Below are positions 17,114 through 26,679 of a DNA stretch of 64,000 nt, piece after piece. Numbering within the stretch: the first letter of the stretch is position 1; the number at the start of each line of letters is the position of its first letter. The DNA lies in assembly GCF_029525555.1 (NCBI RefSeq), contig NZ_JAPDHZ010000004.1, forward strand, positions 744,001 to 808,000, read 5' to 3'. Position numbers and translations under genes: made by a program. The DNA is from Cohnella ginsengisoli. GTDB taxonomy: Bacteria; Bacillota; Bacilli; Paenibacillales; Paenibacillaceae. The notes under the pieces are model-generated. The model saw only the letters and a list, made by a program, of their open reading frames with translations, was not told the DNA's origin and did not search any database.

Positions 17114-18046
17114 ATGGGAAAAGTATTGATCTTCGGTCACAAAAATCCGGATACGGATACGATCTGCTCCGCGATCGCCTACGCGGCGCTTAAGAACAAG
17201 CTCGGCGTCGAAGCGGAAGCCGTACGTTTGGGCAATGTCAGCGCCGAAACCCAATTCGCGCTCGACACCTTCGGCGCGGTCGCGCCGCGTCTCGTCGAGA
17301 CCGTCGCTTCCGAAGCGAAGCAAGTCATTCTCGTCGACCATAACGAACGCCAGCAAAGCGTCTCCGATATCGACCAAGTGCAAGTGATCGAAGTCATCGA
17401 CCACCACCGGATCGCCAACTTCGAGACGAGCGCGCCGCTGTATTACCGCGCGGAGCCGGTCGGTTGCACGGCTACGATCCTCAAGAAGCTGTATAAGGAA
17501 AACGGCGTCGAGATCGAAAAGAACGTCGCGGGCCTGATGCTTTCCGCCATCATCTCCGATTCCTTGCTGTTCAAGTCGCCGACCTGCACGCAGGAAGACA
17601 TCGACGCCGCTCGCGAGCTGGCCCGGATCGCCGGCGTCGACGCCGACACGTACGGCCTTGACATGCTGAAGGCGGGCGCGAACCTGCTCGACAAGTCGAT
17701 CGACGAGCTCGTCTCGCTCGACGCGAAGGAGTTTTCGATGGGCGCCGCTAAGGTCGAGATCGCGCAAGTGAACGCGGTCGACGTGAACGACGTGCTCTCC
17801 CGCCAAGGCGAGCTCGAAGACAAGCTGAACGGCATCATCGCCGCCAAGGGCCTCGACCTGTTCCTGTTCGTCGTGACGGACATCCTGAACAACGACTCGG
17901 TCGGCGTCGCCCTGGGCAAGTCCGCGGCGGTCGTCGAACAGGCTTACGGCGTCAAGCTTGACGGCAACAAGGCGGTCCTCAAGGGCGTCGTTTCCCGCAA
18001 ATCGCAGATCGTGCCGGTACTGACGGACACGTTCAACAAGCAATAA
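17114..18046 (+). CDS. ppaC: Manganese-dependent inorganic pyrophosphatase
   Basis: Protein of 310 residues, the usual length of family II pyrophosphatases. The N-terminal DHH domain shows FGHKNPDTDTICSAIAYA, LVDHNERQQS and VIDHHRIANF, all metal ligands; the C-terminal DHHA2 domain ends with GVVSRKSQIVP. It hydrolyses pyrophosphate to phosphate in the cytoplasm and so drives biosynthetic reactions. The second ATG at 17114 is preferred because GAGGAG then lies 7 bases away; the ATG at 17108 is too close. Followed by a clear terminator. Confidence 0.95.
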   Translation: MGKVLIFGHKNPDTDTICSAIAYAALKNKLGVEAEAVRLGNVSAETQFALDTFGAVAPRLVETVASEAKQVILVDHNERQQSVSDIDQVQVIEVIDHHRIANFETSAPLYYRAEPVGCTATILKKLYKENGVEIEKNVAGLMLSAIISDSLLFKSPTCTQEDIDAARELARIAGVDADTYGLDMLKAGANLLDKSIDELVSLDAKEFSMGAAKVEIAQVNAVDVNDVLSRQGELEDKLNGIIAAKGLDLFLFVVTDILNNDSVGVALGKSAAVVEQAYGVKLDGNKAVLKGVVSRKSQIVPVLTDTFNKQ

Positions 18047-18084
18047 TCGGACCGGTCCCGATTCGCCAATCGCGGACCAACAGT

Positions 18085-18113
18085 AGAAGCCGCCTCGAGA
18101 GGCGGCTTCTTTG
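18085..18113 (+). terminator. Terminator of ppaC
   Basis: AGAAGCCGCCTC pairs with GAGGCGGCTTCT and is followed by TT. Confidence 0.85.
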
Positions 18114-18169
18114 CGTCGTGCATATAAGATGACCTGAGCCAGTAAACGGGACGGACAGGGACGCTCGGG

Positions 18170-19183
18170 TTAAACGCCGTCAGCAGTCAATCCGAATGAT
18201 TCGGCGACAAGGCGGTACGAGCGCAGCCGCGCCTCGAAGTCATGCGTCACGGTGACGATCATCAGCTCGTCGATGCCAAGCCGTTCGGACATGTCCTCGA
18301 GCTGCCGCTTGATGGACGCCGGCGTACCGACGATTCGGCGGTGCGCGCCGGAGGCGATCCGCATCCGATCGTACTCCGTATACGGATAAGCCTCCGCGGT
18401 CTCGACGCTCGGGAAACGGTCGAGCAGTCGCCCGTTCTCGAGCGACAGGAAAAACAGCTCGGTGCTCGAAGCGAGGCGGCGCGCTTCTTCTTCGGTATCC
18501 GCGCAAATGACGTAAACGGCCGCGAGCAGCTTCGGAACGTCGTTGAGCGCGGACGGCTTGAAGCGATCTTTATAATGCTGAACCGACGCTTCGCTGTCGG
18601 GTACGCCGAAAAACTGGGCATAGCCGTAGGCGGCCCCGATCTCCGCCGCGATCGCGGCGCTGCCGAAGCTCGAGCCGAGCAGCCATAGCTCCGGCGTCGT
18701 CGGGATGGAGGGAGAGGCCGTCAGCCCCTTGAACCTGTGCTTTTCGGGAAGCGCGTCGTTCAAGTAGCCGATCAGGTCGGCCACTTGCTGCGGGTAGTTG
18801 TCGATATGAGAGATCTTGCCTTCCTGCAGCGCGCGCGTAGAGATCGGCATCCCGCCCGGCGCGCGCCCAAGGCCGACGTCGATGCGGCCCGGATGGAGCG
18901 CCTCGAGTACTCTGAAATTTTCAGCAACCTTGTATGCGCTGTAGTGGGACAGCATGACCCCGCCGGAACCGACCTTGATGTGCCGCGTGTTCGCGGCCAG
19001 GTGGGCGATCAATACTTCGGGGCTGGAGGATGCGAGCGCGTGGGAGGCATGATGCTCCGCCACCCAATACCGGTAATAGCCGAGCCGGTCCGCTAACTTG
19101 GCCAGCTCGGTCGTCTCGCGAAGCGCGTCGGACGCCGTGCGTCCTTCTGCGATCTGCGACTGATCCAATATGCTTAATTTCAT
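18170..19183 (-). CDS. LLM-class flavin-dependent oxidoreductase (luciferase-like, MsnO8 type)
   Basis: Protein of 337 residues with the bacterial-luciferase-like TIM barrel: LSILDQSQIAEG at the start, YRYWVAEHHASHALASSSPEV, KVGSGGVMLSHYSAYKVAENF, and GRIDVGLGRAPGG. Such enzymes use FMN from a reductase to mono-oxygenate small substrates; the substrate is unknown. GAGGTGAAGG precedes the ATG. It stands alone on the reverse strand. Confidence 0.9.
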   Translation of the reverse strand: MKLSILDQSQIAEGRTASDALRETTELAKLADRLGYYRYWVAEHHASHALASSSPEVLIAHLAANTRHIKVGSGGVMLSHYSAYKVAENFRVLEALHPGRIDVGLGRAPGGMPISTRALQEGKISHIDNYPQQVADLIGYLNDALPEKHRFKGLTASPSIPTTPELWLLGSSFGSAAIAAEIGAAYGYAQFFGVPDSEASVQHYKDRFKPSALNDVPKLLAAVYVICADTEEEARRLASSTELFFLSLENGRLLDRFPSVETAEAYPYTEYDRMRIASGAHRRIVGTPASIKRQLEDMSERLGIDELMIVTVTHDFEARLRSYRLVAESFGLTADGV

Positions 19184-19387
19184 GAAGCCTTCACCTCGGC
19201 GTTCGAATTTGTGCGATCTAGCATGCGACTTTAATCTGTGATTTATAATCGCACATTTAACGGCAAAATGCCAGCGCCTAAACTCGTTAGGCTGAAAAAG
19301 GGGCCGCAGGCTTGCTGCAGGTTGGACTTTTCAAATCCGGTGGACTAATATTATGAAATAAAAAAAGGACTTGCGGGAGGTGCCGGG

Positions 19388-19930
19388 ATGGAGCTGACGC
19401 TGCAGGACAAGCCCGACGATTCGACTTGGCGACAGGCGCTGGCGCTTTATCGCGACGCCTTTGCCGCCGAGGGACGAAAACCCGACGCGATCTTGGAACG
19501 CATGTTCAAAAAACGGATTAGCGTGCTCGCAACCGGCATGGAGGACGGCGTCATGAAGGCGATGGCCATCTGCGGCGTCTTGGCGGGGCCCAAACTGCTG
19601 CTGATCGATTATTTGGCGGTCCGCGAGACGGATCGGAGGCGCGGCGCGGGCACGGAATTCGTCTCTTTGATCGCGGATTGGGCTATGACGCAGAGACTCG
19701 ACGGTCTTCTAATCGAGGCGGAAGCGGAGGACACGCCGGAAAACGATGCCCGAATCCGTTTTTGGGAGAGATGCGGGTTCGAGCGCACGGAATACGTTCA
19801 TCAATATATTTGGGTGCCCGAGCCTTACCGGGCGATGATCCGTTATTTCGAGCCGGACCGCTTCGCGGCGCCGGACGGCCGCGAGTTGTTTCGATATATC
19901 AGCGAGTTTCACGGGAGGTCTTTCAGATGA
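19388..19930 (+). CDS. GNAT-family N-acetyltransferase
   Basis: Protein of 180 residues with the GNAT core: a beta segment LLLIDYLAVRETDRRRGAGTEF giving the acetyl-CoA loop (RxxGxG-like RRGAGT), then LLIEAEAED and ARIRFWERCGFER. Acceptor substrate is unknown. A GGGAGG site lies upstream. It overlaps the M42 peptidase gene by the ATGA arrangement, suggesting a shared transcript and perhaps a shared amino-acid or peptide substrate. Confidence 0.87.
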   Translation: MELTLQDKPDDSTWRQALALYRDAFAAEGRKPDAILERMFKKRISVLATGMEDGVMKAMAICGVLAGPKLLLIDYLAVRETDRRRGAGTEFVSLIADWAMTQRLDGLLIEAEAEDTPENDARIRFWERCGFERTEYVHQYIWVPEPYRAMIRYFEPDRFAAPDGRELFRYISEFHGRSFR

Positions 19931-20982
19931 AGGAATCGGCGATCCGGTCGCTGGACCGGGATTACATATTGGCATGGCTGGCTCGCCTGCTCGGCTGTCC
20001 GAGCCCGAGCGGCTACTGCATGGAGATCGCCGCGATGCTGAGGGAGGAGGCCGCAAGACTTGGCTACGCCTGCGAGACGACGCCCAAAGGCAACGTAATC
20101 GTCACCGTGCCGGGGCGGGATAAGGGGCCGGCCGTCGGCTTGTCCGCCCACGTCGACACGCTCGGCGCGATGGTGCGCGCGGTCAAGGCTGCCGGCACGC
20201 TGCGGTTCACGCCGATCGGCGGCTATGCGATGCAGACGGTCGAAGGCGAGTACTGCACCGTCCATGCGCGCGACGGTCGCCGATATGAGGGGACGGTGCT
20301 GTCGACGAAGCCGTCGGTTCACGTATATTCGGATGCGCGGGAATGGAAGCGCGAGGAAGAGAATATGGAGATCCGGATCGACGAGGACATTCGTTCCAAG
20401 GACGACGCGCTCGCGCTAGGCATCGCGCCGGGCGACTTCGTGTCGTGGGATCCCCGGACACGGATCTATCCGAACGGCTGGATCAAATCCCGTCATCTGG
20501 ACGACAAGGCGAGCGTCGCCGCGTTGTTCGGGCTCCTCGAATGGCTGAAGCGAACGGGTCAAGCGCCGATCAGGAACCTGAAGCTCGTCTTCTCAACGTA
20601 CGAAGAGGTCGGTCACGGCGCGGCCTGGATTCCCGCCGATATCGAGGAGTTAATCGCGGTCGACATGGGTGCGCTCGGCGACGATCTTTCCGCAACGGAG
20701 CGGGACGTCTCGATCTGCGCCAAAGATTCGTCCGGGCCGTACGACTACGGGATGACGACGCGTCTAGTCGAGCTTGCGAAGCGGGAAGGCATCCCCCATG
20801 CGGTCGACATCTATCCGCATTACGGCTCGGATGCCACTGCCGCCCTACGCGGCGGAAGCAATATCCGCGCCGCGCTCATCGGTCCCGGCGTGCATGCCTC
20901 GCACGGCATGGAGCGCACGCATGCGGACGCCATTCTGGGAACGGCCGCGCTGCTGATCGCATATGTCACCGATGAACGGTAA
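19927..20982 (+). CDS. M42-family metallo-aminopeptidase (YsdC/FrvX-like)
   Basis: Protein of 351 residues. Metal-binding and catalytic features of the M42/M20 fold are visible: GLSAHVDTLGAMV, SRHLDDKASVAALFGLL with the bridging Asp, STYEEVGHGAA with the catalytic Glu pair, IAVDMG, and IGPGVHASHGMERTH near the end. It probably removes N-terminal residues from peptides in the cytoplasm. Start overlaps the GNAT stop; its end overlaps the following LTA-synthase-like gene, making a three-gene unit. Confidence 0.9.
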   Translation: MKESAIRSLDRDYILAWLARLLGCPSPSGYCMEIAAMLREEAARLGYACETTPKGNVIVTVPGRDKGPAVGLSAHVDTLGAMVRAVKAAGTLRFTPIGGYAMQTVEGEYCTVHARDGRRYEGTVLSTKPSVHVYSDAREWKREEENMEIRIDEDIRSKDDALALGIAPGDFVSWDPRTRIYPNGWIKSRHLDDKASVAALFGLLEWLKRTGQAPIRNLKLVFSTYEEVGHGAAWIPADIEELIAVDMGALGDDLSATERDVSICAKDSSGPYDYGMTTRLVELAKREGIPHAVDIYPHYGSDATAALRGGSNIRAALIGPGVHASHGMERTHADAILGTAALLIAYVTDER

Positions 20983-22925
20983 CCGCGCGGATGGCGGCTT
21001 TGGACCGAAGTCGAGCCGCGTTTCAGCTTCGGCCGGGCTGCCGAGCGGAAGGGCGGCGATCCGAAGGACACTACGGTTTCCCGCTGTTTTTCTTGTCATG
21101 ACCGCCTTGCTCTGGATCAAGATGGGTCTGCTCCGTTATTTTACGTTCGGCGAGATCGCGTGGCGTCATCTCGGCGCCGATGCCGCCGCGATAGCCGCGT
21201 TGGCGAGTCTCTTGGCGCTGATCCTTCCGGGGCGAGGCCGTGGCGTCGCATGCTGGATTGTCGACGCGGTCGTCTCGACGATCTTGTTCGCGGCGACGCT
21301 CTACTTCGCCCACTTCGGATCGATGCCGACGTATACGGCGCTGCTCGAGCTGCATCAAGTCCCGCAAGTCCAGGCCAGCGTGCAATCGACGATGAACCCG
21401 CTGTATTATTTGTTTTTCGCCGATTTGCCGGTCTGGATGGGCGCGTGGTTCATCTTGCGGAGGCGGCCGGCGGCACGCATCGCATCCGTGGCCAATCGCA
21501 GATGGTTGGCGGCGATCGCGCTCGTCGTTTGCGCGGGCATCGTAGCAGCCGGCGTCCGCGAAGGGCTCGGCATCGACAACGAGCTGGCGGCTGCCGACCG
21601 CGAAGGCTTCTTGAGCTACCAGCTCATCGCCGCGATCAAGGCGGACCGCGAATCGCGCCAAGCGTCGGCGGCCGACCTGGCGCAGACCGTGAGCGAGATC
21701 GATGCGCTGCAAGCATCGTTTCCCTATCGAAAAAGCGCGGGCGCGGCGCCGGCGCATTTCGGCGAAGCGGCCGGCAGCAATCTGATCGTCTTGCAACTGG
21801 AGGCGTTTCAGAACTTCCCGCTTCATCTGGAGGTCGACGGACGAGAGGTGACGCCGGTGCTGAACAAGCTGGCGGACGAATCGTATTATTTCCCGCGCGT
21901 CTACCAGCAGATCGGACAAGGGAACACGTCTGACGCCGAATTCATGGCGAACACGTCGATCTATCCGACCGCGAAGATCGCGATGTCCACGGGATACGGC
22001 GACAGAGCGCTGCCGAGCCTGCCGAGGCTGCTTCAGCAAGACGGCTACAAGGCTTTTACGTTCCATGTCAACGACGTCAAGTTCTGGGATCGCAACCGGC
22101 TCTATCCCGCGCTCCATTTCGATCGGTACTTCGACAAGCCTAACTATATAAACGATCACTTCAACGAATTCGGGGCTTCGGACGAAGAGCTGTATCGTTT
22201 CGGCCTCGAGGAGCTGGCGAAAACGAGCGCGGCGGGAACGCCGTTTTACGCGCAGTTCGTGACGGCATCCAGCCACTTTCCGTTTAAGGTGCCGAAGGAT
22301 CGGCAGCGGCTGAAGGTGCCGGAATCCCTGGAGGGCACGCAGCTCGGCGATTATTTGATCGCGGCGAACTATACGGATTATGCGATCGGCCAATTGATCG
22401 AAGGGCTTAAAAAAGGAAGGATTGTGGGATCTTACGACGCTAGCCGTCTACGGGGATCACTACGGACTTCAGCCGGACGACAACGATCCGGCGTGGGTCA
22501 GCCGGGAGCTTGGCATCAAGTACGATTCGCGCGTCTCCCGCCTGAATATCCCGTTTATCGTGCATACGCCCGGTCAACCGGGCGGGCGGCGGGTCGAGCA
22601 GGTCGGCGGCCAGCTTGACATGATGCCGACGATCGCCAACCTACTCGGGGAAAAGCCCCGCGACGCGGGCATCGTCGCATTCGGTCAGGATCTGCTGAAT
22701 ATCGACCGGAACGTGGTCGGCAGCCGCTATTATTTGCCGACCGGCTCGTTTTTTAACGACGAGGTGCTGTACGTGCCCGGGACAGGCTTCGACGACGGTA
22801 CGGCGGTATCGCTGGACACGATGGAGCAGGTCAAAGACCTGTCGCCGTACCGCGGCGACTACGACTACATCATGAAGCTGATGGGACTGTCGGACCGGTA
22901 CGTCCGCTTGCTTCCAAAAAGATAA
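20963..22925 (+). CDS. LTA synthase family sulfatase-fold protein (apparent frameshift)
   Basis: Corrected length about 653 residues. About five N-terminal membrane helices precede an extracellular alkaline-phosphatase/sulfatase domain. The nucleophile is Thr322 in GQGNTSDAEFMANTS, and later parts include SHFPFKVP and AVYGDHYGLQ. The frame breaks at the A run 22409-22414; removing one A gives LKKEGLWDLTTLAVYGDH and joins the halves. The family transfers glycerol phosphate from phosphatidylglycerol to lipoteichoic acid or primes it. Start at 20963 is uncertain (next Met at 20972); either overlaps the M42 gene. Confidence 0.85.
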
Positions 22926-22959
22926 ACGAGCGGCATAAGTACCGCGCATTCATTCAGCA

Positions 22960-23607
22960 TTAAAAGAAGGGCAGCTTGATCGACTTGCGGTAGAGCGGAT
23001 ACAGCCACTTGACGCCGAGCGAGGTCAGCGTATCCGCGATCAAATGAGACGCGTAGCCGGCCGCCGCGACGACGGCGATGCCCGGAATGTCCCGCTCGGC
23101 TTCGAGCTCCCGGCCGAGCCAGTACCAGACCGCCAGCGCCCACACGGTATGGGTCATGCCCCGGTGCTTGAGCCAGGGCGCCCATGCGGTATAGGCGCCG
23201 AGTCCGATCAGCCACGTCTCGCCGCTTCTGGCGCCGGCGACGGCCAGACCGATGCCGATAAGAGAGACGAGGCCGTTGCGGATCGTGCCCGAGGAGACCG
23301 ACATGAGCACCAGCATGAGCGGGATGCCGATCCAGCCGAGCACCGCAGGTACGGCTTGGCCGGTCGCGTACAAGTAGAGCGCTGCCGCGGCGGCCGCCAC
23401 GCCGCCGCCGAGCGCGCCGCGATGGATCGCTCTGGAGAGGCCGCCGAGCTTGGCGCTCAGCATGTTCGTCCCGTCCAGATCGGGCGCGAGCGCGGAAAAG
23501 GCCGCCGCCGCTATGTAAGCGGAGGACTGGACGGGACCGGGCGCATAATAGCAGGCCGCGGCGGCGCCGACGACGAGACCGATGACGAGATGGGTGGAAC
23601 CTTTCAT
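22960..23607 (-). CDS. ydjM: YdjM-like membrane-bound metal-dependent hydrolase
   Basis: Protein of 215 residues of the YdjM/DUF457 family: MKGSTHLVIGLVVG with the first His, FSALAPDLDGTNMLSAKLG, HRGALGG and HRGMTHTVWAL, SHLIADTLTSLGVKWLYP giving the conserved His and Asp residues, within several membrane helices. The LexA-regulated E. coli and B. subtilis relatives have no defined substrate. GGAGGTT precedes the ATG. Divergent from the YqkE-like gene. Confidence 0.9.
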   Translation of the reverse strand: MKGSTHLVIGLVVGAAAACYYAPGPVQSSAYIAAAAFSALAPDLDGTNMLSAKLGGLSRAIHRGALGGGVAAAAAALYLYATGQAVPAVLGWIGIPLMLVLMSVSSGTIRNGLVSLIGIGLAVAGARSGETWLIGLGAYTAWAPWLKHRGMTHTVWALAVWYWLGRELEAERDIPGIAVVAAAGYASHLIADTLTSLGVKWLYPLYRKSIKLPFF

Positions 23608-23731
23608 GAAAGAACCTCCGTCTTACTGGATTGCCGATGTCATGGACAGGCATGCGAACATTTGTTTGACCATTATACCTGCAGGACGAAGTTTCCACAA
23701 CCGCGCTATAATCGAATTAGAGGTGATCGCG

Positions 23732-24004
23732 ATGGCGAAGAAAAAAGCGGGCGCGCCGCGTCGGCCGGCAGCCAGGAAAGAAGAACCGGCGGCGACGGGA
23801 TCGACGCTGAAGGAGCTGCTCAGCGCGGAAACGCTGGAGAAGCTGAAGGCGCGCGCGGATTCGATCAAGGAAGAAGACCGGAAGCGGGCGGAGGAAAAGC
23901 GGGCGGCCGAGGAGGCCGCCAAGCAGGCAGAGGAAAAGCGGCTTGCCGGCGACTTCGGGCATTTGCTGGACAACAGCCGTCTCGATTGGAAATCGTTCAA
24001 GTAA
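23732..24004 (+). CDS. YqkE-like protein (DUF3886)
   Basis: Protein of 90 residues. After a Lys/Ala/Pro-rich start comes TLKELLSAETLEKLKA and a highly charged Lys/Glu/Ala helix likely to form a coiled coil (about residues 38-75), ending in FGHLLDNSRLDWKSFK, the conserved tail of this Bacillus/Paenibacillus family. Function unknown. AGAGGTGAT lies 6-7 bases before the ATG and a TATAAT at 23707 marks a promoter. Confidence 0.82.
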   Translation: MAKKKAGAPRRPAARKEEPAATGSTLKELLSAETLEKLKARADSIKEEDRKRAEEKRAAEEAAKQAEEKRLAGDFGHLLDNSRLDWKSFK

Positions 24005-24021
24005 AAGAGGACGGACGAAAA

Positions 24022-24062
24022 AGGGACCGAAGCCGCTTCGCAAGCGGCTTTCGGTCCCTTAA
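24022..24062. terminator. Bidirectional terminator
   Basis: GGGACCGAAGCCGCTT pairs with AAGCGGCTTTCGGTCCC around CGCA. It is flanked by A and T tracts, so it can serve both the YqkE-like gene and the convergent lipoprotein gene. Confidence 0.85.
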
Positions 24063-24078
24063 TCATGCGTTTACGCGT

Positions 24079-24783
24079 TTATTCGTAGGAAAGCGTGTCG
24101 ATCATTTCGCCGACCGTATCCTGATATTTTTCCACGTTGCCCGGCTCCGCCGTATAGGTGACGATATACGCCTTTTCGCCTTCGATGATCGCCGCTTGCT
24201 GCCAATGCAGGTCATATTGGCCTTGCGTGCCGGTATATTCGAGGAAAAAGGCGTGATCTTCTTCGGACTTTTCGGAGCTGACCAGCTTGAAGTCCGTAAT
24301 CATTTTTTCAAGCGCCTTTTGCGTCTCGTCCGCGTACTGTTCTAGCGAGCCCGTAGCGGCGCCGCCCAGTTGTTGGACGACCAGCGTCACGTTTTCTTTG
24401 AAGGGATCCGTATCGCTGTCGGCCGGCGACAGGAACGCGGCGCTCACGCCCTGAATGTCGGTCTGCACGGTCCAATCTTTCGGATACTGAATGCTGTAGC
24501 CGTCCTCGGCGTCTTCGTACAACTGAAAGCCCGATTTTAGCTCTCCGTCGGGATGAGCGGCTGCCTCGGAGGCGTTGCCGGCTTCCGAACTCGCACTTGG
24601 GCTCGCACTTGGGCTCGCGCTCGGACTTGCCGGCAAGCTCGCGGTCGCCGTCGCGGCCGGGCTGTCCGTCGCGGCCGGTTCATTGTTTTCCCCGTTGCTT
24701 CCGCACGCGGCTAGCATCAGCGCCAGACCGACCGGTGCCGTCCATTTGAGGTAGGAAATCGTTTGCTTTGCCTTGCTTTTCAT
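24079..24783 (-). CDS. PsbP/DcrB-like lipoprotein
   Basis: Protein of 234 residues. A lipobox LMLAAC at about residue 26 marks an acylated lipoprotein; a Ser/Pro/Ala-rich linker of ASPSASPS repeats follows, then a PsbP-like domain (YEDAEDGYSIQYPKDWTVQ, EQYADETQKALEKM, YIVTYTAEPGNVEKYQDT). This domain is found in many Firmicute lipoproteins of unknown role on the outer membrane face. GGGAGAG upstream. The linker repeats are AGC/GGC-rich and may vary in number. Confidence 0.85.
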   Translation of the reverse strand: MKSKAKQTISYLKWTAPVGLALMLAACGSNGENNEPAATDSPAATATASLPASPSASPSASPSASSEAGNASEAAAHPDGELKSGFQLYEDAEDGYSIQYPKDWTVQTDIQGVSAAFLSPADSDTDPFKENVTLVVQQLGGAATGSLEQYADETQKALEKMITDFKLVSSEKSEEDHAFFLEYTGTQGQYDLHWQQAAIIEGEKAYIVTYTAEPGNVEKYQDTVGEMIDTLSYE

Positions 24784-25073
24784 CGTTTCTCTCTCTCCCT
24801 TAGTTCGTTCGTCTATTCATATCGAATCAAACGGTGCCTTGTTGAATGTACACCGCTCCGCCGGATCGCAAACGCAAAAACGAAGAATTAAGGAAAATTT
24901 TAGTGAAACCGGCCGCCCGGCGGGTACGATATAGTTTGGATGCATCGTTCGGTCCTGTCCCGCGTATAATCCTTTTGCTTGTATGCCCGCCGACATGGTA
25001 AGGTACAATCAGAGTCTGATACCGGAAGCGGTCAAGGGAACGCAAGAAAGAAATCAAAAGGGGGGACCGGAGC

Positions 25074-25676
25074 TTGAGCGATTTGTTTAATAACGCCATA
25101 GACTGGCTGCTGGAGACGACCAACCTCCAGGGTTTCTATGTGCTGTTGCTCACCGTGCCTCTGGCGATCGTACAAGGATTTTTCGGCATTTTTCCTTTTT
25201 CCACGCTGATTTTTCTGCAGATCTCCGCGCTGGGCCTGGTCAACGGACTAATCACGAGCTGGCTCGTCGGCATCATCGCTTCGCTGGTCGTCTATTACGC
25301 TTGCAAGTATTTGTTCGCGGACTGGTTCGACCGCAAGATGAAGGCGAAGGCCGGCCGCTATGAAAAGTGGCAGGGTTACTTCATGAAATACGGCGTATGG
25401 TCGATCATCTTCCTGCGCACGCTGCCGATCATGCCGAACAACGTCATCTCGTTCATGGCTTCGTTGTCCAAAATCTCGCATCGGTCGTACATGGTCTCGT
25501 CGTTCGTCGGCGTCATGTCCCACATATGGCTGTTCGGCATCGTCAGCTCGTCGATTTTATTCCCGGAGACCGACATCGGTTTGTTGATCGGCTCCTATTT
25601 ATTGTTTTGCGCGGCGCTGACGGGCATATTCGCGGCGCAGCTGCTGCGGGAGCGCAGAAGGGCAAGGGGCGTCTGA
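25074..25676 (+). CDS. VTT-domain (DedA/TVP38-like) membrane protein
   Basis: Protein of 200 residues, TTG start. About five membrane helices; the VTT pattern is seen as GFFGIFPFSTLIFLQISALG, then the charged loop DRKMKAKAGRYEKWQGYFMKYG and FLRTLPIMPNNVISFMASLS. Members are implicated in phospholipid flipping or membrane homeostasis. It lies 31 bases before a radical SAM gene on the same strand with no terminator between, so they are probably co-transcribed. Confidence 0.85.
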   Translation: MSDLFNNAIDWLLETTNLQGFYVLLLTVPLAIVQGFFGIFPFSTLIFLQISALGLVNGLITSWLVGIIASLVVYYACKYLFADWFDRKMKAKAGRYEKWQGYFMKYGVWSIIFLRTLPIMPNNVISFMASLSKISHRSYMVSSFVGVMSHIWLFGIVSSSILFPETDIGLLIGSYLLFCAALTGIFAAQLLRERRRARGV

Positions 25677-25707
25677 CGACCGGAACCGCAAAAGGAGCGA
25701 CATTCGT

Positions 25708-26604
25708 TTGAAAAGATTCAAAAAGTTTTATATCGAAATCACGAGCGTGTGCAACCTGGCATGCTCTTTCTGTCCGCCGACCGAACGAAAATCAAAATTC
25801 ATACGGATCGAAGACTTCGCGCATACGCTCGATCAGGTCAAGCCGTATACGGACCATATCTATCTGCACGTGAAGGGCGAGCCGATGCTTCATCCGAAAC
25901 TGGATCAGCTGATGGATTTGAGCCACGAGAAAGGCTTCAAGGTGAACCTGACGACCAACGGCACGCTGCTGCACAAGGCGGGTCCCAAGCTGCTCGGCAA
26001 GCCTGCGCTGAGACAAATCAATTTCTCGCTGCATAGCGAGGGTCCGCATATGGAGGAGCCGAACAAGGAGAATTACGTGCTCGGTATTGTCGCGTTCGCG
26101 AAGGAAGCGGTACGGACCGGCGGCGTCACGATCTCGCTGCGATTGTGGAACCTCGAGATGGACAATGCGGAAAACGCGTCGAGAAGCCGCAACCGCGACA
26201 TTCTCGCGCTCCTCGAACGGGAGTTCGGTCTCGCGCGTCCGATCGAGGAGACCTGGGAACGGGGGAAAGGCCTGAAGCTGGCCGACCGCATCTATCTGAA
26301 CCAGGACCATGAATTTAAATGGCCGGACCTCGCCGAGCCGGAGGACGAAGGCAGAGGCTTTTGCCACGGGCTGCGCAATCAGGCCGGCGTGCTATCAGAC
26401 GGGACGGTCATTCCGTGCTGCCTGGACGGCGAGGGCGTCATTAACCTGGGCAACATTCACGAGCGGCCGTTCGCCGACATTATCGAGGGCGAGCGGGCGC
26501 AGCGCATGTACGACGGATTTTCCCGACGCGAAGTCGTCGAGGAGCTGTGCAGAAAATGCGGCTACCGACAGCGCTTCGGCCTGCGCAGCCGGGCATCGGA
26601 CTGA
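25708..26604 (+). CDS. Radical SAM/SPASM domain enzyme
   Basis: Protein of 298 residues, TTG start. The radical SAM cluster motif is Cys15-x3-Cys19-x2-Cys22 (SVCNLACSFC), followed by HVKGEPMLHP and NLTTNGTLL. A C-terminal SPASM-like set of cysteines is present: GFCHGL, TVIPCCLDGEGVINLGNI, and ELCRKCGYRQ, for one or two auxiliary Fe-S clusters. SPASM enzymes modify peptides or act as redox enzymes on other substrates; no precursor peptide gene is seen beside it. Pairing with the VTT gene suggests a membrane-linked substrate, which is inference only. Confidence 0.88.
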   Translation: MKRFKKFYIEITSVCNLACSFCPPTERKSKFIRIEDFAHTLDQVKPYTDHIYLHVKGEPMLHPKLDQLMDLSHEKGFKVNLTTNGTLLHKAGPKLLGKPALRQINFSLHSEGPHMEEPNKENYVLGIVAFAKEAVRTGGVTISLRLWNLEMDNAENASRSRNRDILALLEREFGLARPIEETWERGKGLKLADRIYLNQDHEFKWPDLAEPEDEGRGFCHGLRNQAGVLSDGTVIPCCLDGEGVINLGNIHERPFADIIEGERAQRMYDGFSRREVVEELCRKCGYRQRFGLRSRASD

Positions 26605-26652
26605 GATCGCGCTCTTCTATGAAGTCGGGGCACATGAACATAATATTATATA

Positions 26653-26678
26653 AAGTCCGCGTCTAACGCGGATTTTTT
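26653..26678 (+). terminator. Terminator of the VTT-radical SAM operon
   Basis: TCCGCG and CGCGGA around a five-base loop, followed by six T. Confidence 0.8.
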
Positions 26679-26679
26679 G

